Assembly: GCA_017556705.1 (NCBI GenBank)
Contig: JAFYMG010000006.1
Coordinates: 44,245 to 108,244 of the forward strand
Length of the DNA stretch: 64,000 bases
Reading direction: 5' to 3'
Source of the DNA: Paludibacteraceae bacterium
Lineage (GTDB): Bacteria > Bacteroidota > Bacteroidia > Bacteroidales > Paludibacteraceae
Shown in pieces: positions 59,986 to 64,000 of this stretch. The translations under genes were made by a program, and so were the position numbers. Under the pieces are notes generated by a model. It did not search any database. It had not been told where the DNA came from and saw only the letters and a program-made list of their open reading frames with translations. Position 1 is the stretch's first letter, and the number at the start of each line of letters is the position of its first letter.

Positions 59986-60355
59986 CCAAAGCGATGATCA
60001 CCCACAGGGCGATTGTACATCGCTTATAAAAAGGGGGCACATAGCGCTCGGGCGGGTGATCCACGATCTGCACGATGCTGTCGGTCTTCACCACTGTATC
60101 GTGCACGATATGTGTACGCCATCTATCGCGCCACTCCACGCGGGTGAGATACACCGTGTCACCTCGTTGTCGCTCGCTAACGAACACGCTATCGTGCACC
60201 ACCACGGTATCACTACGTTGCACAATATTGAACCATTCTGAACCACTCTGAACGACTGCTGAACCACCGCTAAGGCTCCTGCAACTCCAAAGGGTATGGG
60301 ATATCAGCATCAGGATAAGGATCCGGCTCTGTGATCTCAAGATAAATGTCTTCAT
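59951..60355 (-). CDS. Small lipoprotein with C-terminal membrane helix, phage-spanin-like
   Basis: A 134-residue protein. MKTFILRSQSRILILMLISHTLWSC is a lipoprotein signal with Cys25. A polar region with repeated VxDS and DTV motifs (VVVHDSVFVSERQRGD) is followed by VPPFYKRCTIALWVIIALVIGRLAL, a membrane helix. Such short lipoproteins occur near lysis-like genes in Bacteroidota prophages. It starts 86 bp inside the end of the DUF5675 gene. The last nine residues derive from a hairpin module. Confidence 0.6.
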   Translation of the reverse strand: MKTFILRSQSRILILMLISHTLWSCRSLSGGSAVVQSGSEWFNIVQRSDTVVVHDSVFVSERQRGDTVYLTRVEWRDRWRTHIVHDTVVKTDSIVQIVDHPPERYVPPFYKRCTIALWVIIALVIGRLALKRWL

Positions 60356-60773
60356 GGGGTTGTAATCCTTTGTAGTTTAATAAAAAAGTTACCAGTTCAT
60401 TCAGTCGCCTACGCGAGGATAGCAGACGTTGTTCGCTCTCCCCTTGTGGGGGGAGTAGGAGGGGACTTCTCTCGCCGACTAGGATACATCCCGTCGTGTC
60501 CTTGATGGTGTTGCCCGCATGGATACGTATGCCAGTGCGCTGCGCACCATTGTGTGGGTCGCGAGCGTAGCCATACACGCCATCCAGGATCGGCAGCAGT
60601 TCTTGAAAGCGCGGCGAGTGTGTCAGCCGCAGGCGGTAGAAGCCTGTGGGGATGGCATATTGCAGGTTCTCTAGGGTGTCCATCGGCTCGAAGACCTCTG
60701 GTGTGTTCACCGCCTGCAGATGCCCGAAGATGGCATCGCCATCGGGTTGGTATCTGATTAATGTTAGTAGCAT
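60270..60773 (-). CDS. DUF5675 family protein
   Basis: A 167-residue protein with the DUF5675 pattern: LLTLIRYQPDGDAIFGHL, IPTGFYRLRLTHSPRFQELLPILDGV, RTGIRIHAGNTIKDTTGCILVG and LNELVTFLLN. The family is often encoded in prophages or by lysozyme genes and may be a peptidoglycan-related domain; the role is unknown. RSPLLLPPQGESEQRLL is encoded by a palindromic CTCCCC..GGGGAG repeat (60438-60453) and looks inserted after ILVGE. Confidence 0.75.
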   Translation of the reverse strand: MLLTLIRYQPDGDAIFGHLQAVNTPEVFEPMDTLENLQYAIPTGFYRLRLTHSPRFQELLPILDGVYGYARDPHNGAQRTGIRIHAGNTIKDTTGCILVGERSPLLLPPQGESEQRLLSSRRRLNELVTFLLNYKGLQPHEDIYLEITEPDPYPDADIPYPLELQEP

Positions 60774-60835
60774 AGTGTGTTGTAAAAATTTCCAAGTTAT
60801 TATCTCCTATGCCCGTTAGGGCAAGGATTCTTTTT

Positions 60836-60902
60836 TGTGCCCACTGATCTCACTGATAATCACTGATCTCCATGGATACAAATTAGAGTTTATCCGTGGG
60901 AA
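60836..60902. repeat. CACTGAT/ATCCGTG dyad repeat
   Basis: CCCACTGATCTCACTGATAATCACTGAT on the left, TTTATCCGTGGGAAG on the right. Same family as 26892-26950 and 28316-28378. Confidence 0.75.
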
Positions 60903-60911
60903 GTTTTAAAT

Positions 60912-61097
60912 TCATTCCTTGTATCGATACTTGTAATCAATGCCTATGAGTGAGCCTGAGAATGTCAGTATCTCGCCGAAGGCTATCAAGATGGAGTGGT
61001 GGATCTGACCCAAGGGTGGGCTGCAGAAGCCTGCGATTAATAACATGACTCCAAACAAGCACAGGCTCACTGATAAAATCAATTGAACTCTTTTCAT
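60912..61097 (-). CDS. Small two-helix membrane protein
   Basis: About 61 residues from MKRVQLILSVSLCLFGVMLL, with two hydrophobic helices separated by CSPPLGQIHHS, then GEILTFSGSLIGIDYKYRYKE. I recognise it only as a type seen in Bacteroidota next to small phage-like genes, with unknown function. Start at 61097; the upstream frame adds a basic stretch. Confidence 0.6.
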   Translation of the reverse strand: MKRVQLILSVSLCLFGVMLLIAGFCSPPLGQIHHSILIAFGEILTFSGSLIGIDYKYRYKE

Positions 61098-61109
61098 GAT
61101 TTCTATTCT

Positions 61110-61371
61110 CTTTCCCACGGATCTCACGGATCATTGTATATATCCTTCTCGCTTAGCGGCACACATTTCTAAGTCCAATCATAGTCGATACTTGCTTTTA
61201 TTCTTTAAGATTCAGCGATGGCGTAGTCGGCGGTATCATGAGCGCCGACGAGCGGAGCGATTGGCAATTGATTACGGAGTACCATGAGTCGCGCAGCGAC
61301 AAATATGATTTATTTAGATTTCTGCCGAAGGCAAGGAAGTATAAATTCTCCGTGCGATCCGTGGGAGGTGA
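61110..61371. repeat. Inverted CCACGGATC / GATCCGTGG pair flanking a gap
   Basis: TTTCCCACGGATCTCACGGATC (61110-61133) and CTCCGTGCGATCCGTGGGAG (61348-61369) are inverted copies about 210 bp apart. The segment between has no supported gene. They belong to the ATCCGTG family of repeats. Confidence 0.65.
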
Positions 61372-61383
61372 AAGTTTCGTAGC

Positions 61384-61707
61384 TTACTCGCCGTAGGCTT
61401 CCCACTCTTGCGAGAAGACGTATCCGCGCAGGGTTGAGTACTTGCTTTGTGCTGCGAAGGCTGCCATATCTGCTGCTACAAATTCTGCATTCTTCAAGCG
61501 TGCCAGTGTAGCCTTGGATACCGCGGAGAATTTCTGACGTTGGTTGATCTCACCCGTGGTGACTGGTGCCACACGCTCTCCCGTCACACTACAACCACGT
61601 TGACGTTTACCTATTTTGCGGCGCACGGCCACCCACTTTTGTTTCTTACCAAAAATCTTGCCCGATGCATTATCCACGGGCGCTAAATAATGAATTGTTC
61701 CTGCCAT
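61384..61707 (-). CDS. Hypothetical protein, paralogue of the next gene upstream
   Basis: A 107-residue basic protein: MAGTIHYLAPVDNASGKIFGKKQKWVAVRRK in two segments, then TTGEINQRQKFSAVSKATLARLKN. The C-terminal half (KFSAVSKAT ... LRGYVFSQEW) aligns with the 61747-62082 protein (RFTKVAEAV ... LFGYIFAKIN). Function unknown. The gene is separated from its paralogue by a heptamer repeat. Confidence 0.6.
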   Translation of the reverse strand: MAGTIHYLAPVDNASGKIFGKKQKWVAVRRKIGKRQRGCSVTGERVAPVTTGEINQRQKFSAVSKATLARLKNAEFVAADMAAFAAQSKYSTLRGYVFSQEWEAYGE

Positions 61708-61715
61708 AATTCTAA

Positions 61716-61752
61716 TCTTTAAACCTTAAACATTAAACCTTAAACCTTAAAC
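61716..61752. repeat. AAACCTT heptamer repeat
   Basis: AAACCTT, AAACATT, AAACCTT, AAACCTT, AAACGG in 7-bp register. It includes the stop codon of the 61747-62082 gene. Confidence 0.85.
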
Positions 61753-62082
61753 GGTCTTTTCCCCATTCTCATCGTACTGATCGTTGATCTTGGCGAAGAT
61801 GTAACCAAAGAGCGAGCCGATGGTGTGCTGCGCCTTGTAGCCAGTTTCATATTGGCTACGTTGCTCTGGGTCTGCCATGATGGCGCGCACGGCTTCTGCT
61901 ACTTTGGTGAAGCGTTCTTTGGCTTTGATCTGTGCTTCGGTAGGAGCAGCAGTAGATGGGTTGCAGCGTTTGCCTGTGAAGACATCGCCTGTCTGTTTGT
62001 TGGTGCGGAAGTACATGTCGGAGTGCTCGCACACCTTGCCACTCATCGTATCGATGATGGCGATTGGTTTGATTTTGCTCAT
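61747..62082 (-). CDS. Hypothetical protein, paralogue of the next gene downstream
   Basis: A 111-residue protein, MSKIKPIAIIDTMSGKVCEHSDMYFRTNKQ in two segments, with IKAKERFTKVAEAVRAIMADPE and a C-terminal TIGSLFGYIFAKI. Related to the 61384-61707 protein; no named family known to me. It has its own promoter (TATCTTTG at 62201-62208). The cluster 59951-62082 resembles the small-gene modules often found with DUF5675. Confidence 0.6.
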   Translation of the reverse strand: MSKIKPIAIIDTMSGKVCEHSDMYFRTNKQTGDVFTGKRCNPSTAAPTEAQIKAKERFTKVAEAVRAIMADPEQRSQYETGYKAQHTIGSLFGYIFAKINDQYDENGEKTV

Positions 62083-62200
62083 GTGTGTTTCTTTTGTTTG
62101 GTGCGGATAGCTTATTGCTTGGCCTTTGCTCTATGCTACGCGCGGGTTAATATTAATAAGGAGTATCGTTTTCCCGACTGCGCATATCAGAAAAACGATG

Positions 62201-62208
62201 CAAAGATA
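62201..62208 (-). promoter_or_regulatory. Promoter of the 61747-62082 gene
   Basis: Minus-strand TATCTTTG box with a CGTTTTTCTGATATGC segment upstream, about 119 bp before the gene start. Confidence 0.5.
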
Positions 62209-62314
62209 CTGCTATCTCAGGGGGCGTTGTGGGACATAGCCCATCATCGTGGGACAACACCCGACAAAGCCCGACAAAGTCGGACAAAGTGATGTGAAAT
62301 ACTTGGTAGAAAGC

Positions 62315-62340
62315 AAAAAAAATCGCCCCGAAGGGCGATC
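62315..62340 (-). terminator. Rho-independent terminator after the PrsW remnant
   Basis: On the minus strand GATCGCCC, TTCG loop, GGGCGATTTTTTTT. It follows the PrsW remnant, suggesting it was the terminator of that gene before it decayed. Confidence 0.85.
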
Positions 62341-62407
62341 TTGATGGTGTATGTGAATATACTTGATTTTACATTGCTGCCAGATATCTCTTGATGGATT
62401 TGCTTGC

Positions 62408-62681
62408 TCACTTCCAAAGCAGGAAGCAGAAGATGGCAAATAGGATGTTCAATAATATCTCTGGTAGCAAAGAGATGGAAGTGGCAAATGCGATCGTATC
62501 ATATAGGCCATGTGCTACGACAGGTGCAACGAGTGCCAAGATAGAATATTTGATTCTATTTTCCTTGTCAAACTTAGCCACCGATTAGATTGCGCAATGG
62601 TTCTGGTGATTGTCTGTCTTGCCAATAGATGTAGCCCAGCAATGCGATTGCTGGTACTAGGGCAGAGAGTAGGGGAATGAT
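62408..62681 (-). pseudogene. PrsW-family membrane protease remnant (deleted and frameshifted)
   Basis: Two fragments lie in different frames. 62574-62681 reads IIPLLSALVPAIALLGYIYW and then QDRQSPEPLRNLIGG before a stop, which is the N-terminal signature of PrsW intramembrane proteases. 62408-62577 reads ALVAPVVAHGLYDTIAF and LLPEILLNILFAIFCFLLW, the C-terminal helices with the conserved HGLYD. The central helices with the catalytic Glu residues are missing. A start codon is also absent, so the gene is inactive. Not seen among longer open frames. Confidence 0.7.
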
Positions 62682-62738
62682 AGTAGTGTTATGATATGAA
62701 TAGTGTTGTGTAGTGTGGAGTAGTGTTGTGTGGGGTGA

Positions 62739-63716
62739 TTACAACGTGCAGACGGCTCTTACACAGCGACCCACATAGCGGTAGGAGGTGGACATATATC
62801 CTTGTTCGTAGTTGGCGATATAGGTGTGTGCACCATCGTTGCGCAGACCCGTAGAAGTCCAATATGCTTGATTATAGGTGGTGTGTATGAGCTTGTAGGT
62901 CTGGTCATCCGTGTAGCCAGTGCTTGGCAGGAAGATGGTGTTGTAGGTCTTGCGGCTGGTAAAGAGCACACCATGGATGCCATTGATCATCACATAATCC
63001 CAGTCGCAATACTCAATGAGTTCTTTCCATTGCTGCAAGGTAGGCGTGTACCAGCCTTCGCCCCACTTGGCGGTGGCGAGATCGTGCTTGGAGCTGCCAT
63101 AGATAGATGGCATCAATGTATCGTTGTATTGGCATGTCTCAGGCGAGTAGAGCTGCTTGCTGGCGGTCTCGCCCCATGCTACGCGTGTGCCAACACCATG
63201 GATTTGAGTTGTGCCAACATTACATGTCGCCCATTTGGTGCCCGATGGCAAACCGAGATCCACCCAGTCATGTCCGTTGAGTGCGCCTTTGAGCGGTACG
63301 AGGCTCTTGGCTTGCGCGGCTGCTTGCTTCTCGGCGAGGTAGGCGTCGCGTTTTACCTGCTCAATGCGAGCTTTTTCTACCTCTATCTCATCCTCCAGTT
63401 TGCGAATCTTGTTGCTGATGTGTTGCACTTTCTTATCGAGCTTCTCAATCGCAGCAATATGCACCAATCGTTGTTCATCGGTTGTGCATTGTGCGAAGAG
63501 CTGGTAGATGCTGTCGTATTTAGGTTGGAGGAGTTCGGCTTGCAGGTTGAGATCTGCGTGGGTGCGTTGCAGACTATCTAAGCAAGTGGATTGAGCTCTG
63601 CATGGCAAAGTTATAATCAGGAGCATAATTATGCTCAGATACTTGATAGCAAACACGCGGTCCTTATCCACGCGCTTGTAGGAAATAAATATGCGGTGTT
63701 TCTTTTCTTGATTCAT
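62739..63716 (-). CDS. Chimeric protein: TIR N-terminal fragment, signal-like helix, coiled coil and FISUMP domain
   Basis: 325 residues from the ATG at 63716. Residues 1-25 contain KKHRIFISYKRVDKDRVFAI, the conserved opening of TIR domains of the Bacteroidota kind, but the rest of the TIR is missing. A hydrophobic stretch with a Cys (YLSIIMLLIITLPCRA) follows directly, like the signal peptide of a secreted protein. A coiled coil (KLDKKVQHISNKIRKLEDEI) and a FISUMP-type domain (NGHDWVDLGLPSGTKWATCN, WGEGWYTPTLQQWKEL, YWTSTGLR) come after. It looks like the fusion of two genes. An intact partner may exist elsewhere in the genome. Confidence 0.75.
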   Translation of the reverse strand: MNQEKKHRIFISYKRVDKDRVFAIKYLSIIMLLIITLPCRAQSTCLDSLQRTHADLNLQAELLQPKYDSIYQLFAQCTTDEQRLVHIAAIEKLDKKVQHISNKIRKLEDEIEVEKARIEQVKRDAYLAEKQAAAQAKSLVPLKGALNGHDWVDLGLPSGTKWATCNVGTTQIHGVGTRVAWGETASKQLYSPETCQYNDTLMPSIYGSSKHDLATAKWGEGWYTPTLQQWKELIEYCDWDYVMINGIHGVLFTSRKTYNTIFLPSTGYTDDQTYKLIHTTYNQAYWTSTGLRNDGAHTYIANYEQGYMSTSYRYVGRCVRAVCTL

Positions 63717-63736
63717 AGTGAATTCCATTTAGCCCA

Positions 63737-63837
63737 CAAAGGTACAGAAAAATACGCACAAATGCAAGAAAAACGAGCAAAAGTTTACTTTTAGGGTCGT
63801 TTTTCTTGCATTTGGGCTGCGTAGGGTGGCAGTGGCT
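63737..63837 (-). repeat. 101-bp promoter-bearing palindromic element, copy 2
   Basis: Identical to 59503-59603, with the TACCTTTG box at 63737-63744 placed 20 bp before the chimeric gene start. Followed by TTCGAGGTGGGC and the IS3-type end. Confidence 0.9.
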
Positions 63838-63860
63838 TCGAGGTGGGCGAGCTTGCGAGG

Positions 63861-64000
63861 TGAACTGCACCCAAAAAGTTAGACACAAAACTACGTGTCG
63901 CTTATGGAGCATTCGTTAGAAGAAAAACTAAAGGCAATTAAGCTGTGCAAGCAGGGCCTACCCATCTATCATGTGGCTAAAAAATTAAGATGTTCTAAAA
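63861..64000 (+). mobile_element. IS3-family insertion sequence, left end
   Basis: TGAACTGCACCCAAAAAGTTAGACAC is split here into its parts: TGAACTGCACCC (63861) and AAAAAGTTAGACAC, the inverted repeat common to IS3-family (IS150-like) elements. The first ORF begins 43 bp inside. The element continues beyond the window. Confidence 0.8.
63904..64000 (+). CDS. IS3-family transposase OrfA (helix-turn-helix), 5' part
   Basis: ATG at 63904; MEHSLEEKLKAIKLCKQGLP and then IYHVAKKLRCSK follow the helix-turn-helix start of IS150-type OrfA proteins. The frame continues beyond the window edge, so OrfB and the frameshift site are not visible. Start supported by its position 43 bp inside the inverted repeat. 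Confidence 0.8.
   Translation, partial: MEHSLEEKLKAIKLCKQGLPIYHVAKKLRCSK

Larger units (their letters stand above)
62083..62407. other. Gap with promoter, tandem CCCGACAAAG repeat and terminator
   Basis: Contains the promoter at 62201-62208, three imperfect 10-bp units (CCCGACAAAG, CCCGACAAAG, TCGGACAAAG) near 62261-62290, and the terminator at 62315-62340. No coding region seen. Confidence 0.6.

Noticed and set aside
63664..63912. 82-residue minus-strand frame across the palindromic element
   Set aside because: It spans the palindromic promoter element and IS end, and its counterpart at 59448-59684 shares the same residues only because the 101-bp repeat is identical.

Overview
The window looks like a chromosome segment of a Bacteroidota (Bacteroidales-type) bacterium. 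The evidence is the recurrent TAnnTTTG minus-7 promoter box with an upstream TTGCxTATGC-like element, the Bacteroidota-only families (DUF4831, DUF4835, DUF3276, DUF4494, DUF4105, DUF5675), outer-membrane barrels, a PorSS-like C-terminal tail and a BspA-type leucine-rich-repeat lipoprotein. I cannot name the genus. No tRNA, rRNA or CRISPR array is visible.

Layout. 1-1494: the 5' part of a BspA-like lipoprotein, a decayed IS982 transposase and a mostly empty stretch. 1495-9257 (+): dipeptidyl peptidase IV, an FHS-type sugar transporter, a ROK sugar kinase, a NodB deacetylase, an Ig-like lipoprotein and PnuC. 9282-16450 (-): purN, a coupled 37-codon ORF, pheT, DUF4835, DUF4831, aroE and tilS. 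16576-18300 (+): ffh and a small TPR-like gene. 18330-28400 (-): a HAD hydrolase, the PLP protein YggS, DUF4494, a phosphodiesterase, DUF4105, a PAP2-like protein, rpoN, a DegT aminotransferase, YbbR, yajC and nusB. 28700-31880: DUF3276 (+), then bamD-rpoZ-coaBC (-). 31975-34426 (+): a GntP permease with glycerate kinase. 34432-49232 (-): apbE, a barrel, a small HTH-like gene, nadD-gmk-yicC, a small lipoprotein, mnmE-prmA, an MBL hydrolase, rsmG-yebC, an OmpA-type barrel with its lipoprotein partner, a RecD-like helicase and the SRP RNA. 49472-53247 (+): an SPOUT methyltransferase and two tandem glycerophosphodiesterases. 53262-59510 (-): surface proteins, a CotH kinase and thrS. 59500-64000 is accessory DNA: phage-like small genes, a PrsW protease remnant, a TIR/FISUMP chimera, a duplicated 101-bp palindromic promoter element and the left end of an IS3-family element.

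The most unusual feature is a dense population of small repeats, both between genes and in frame inside housekeeping genes. One class is a modular hairpin: each unit is a short stem-loop of variable sequence whose two arms stay complementary, set in constant linkers (TATAG or TCTAAAC before, CGTCC after). Ten sit in tandem downstream of thrS. Others are read through inside the DPP-IV, DUF4831, aroE, tilS and yggS genes. Related sets use other linkers (GGTCTAAC, TCTGACAG, TTACTTCGTGAA). A second class is degenerate 7- or 8-bp tandem repeats, for example AGGCGAA and GAATTTT units. These also lie inside pheT, tilS, yggS, coaBC, a HAD gene and a TrmH-type gene, and they form the C-termini of several proteins. 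A third class is dyads of CACTGAT/ATCCGTG units in leaders. Whether these are mobile, templated or regulatory is not known from the sequence.
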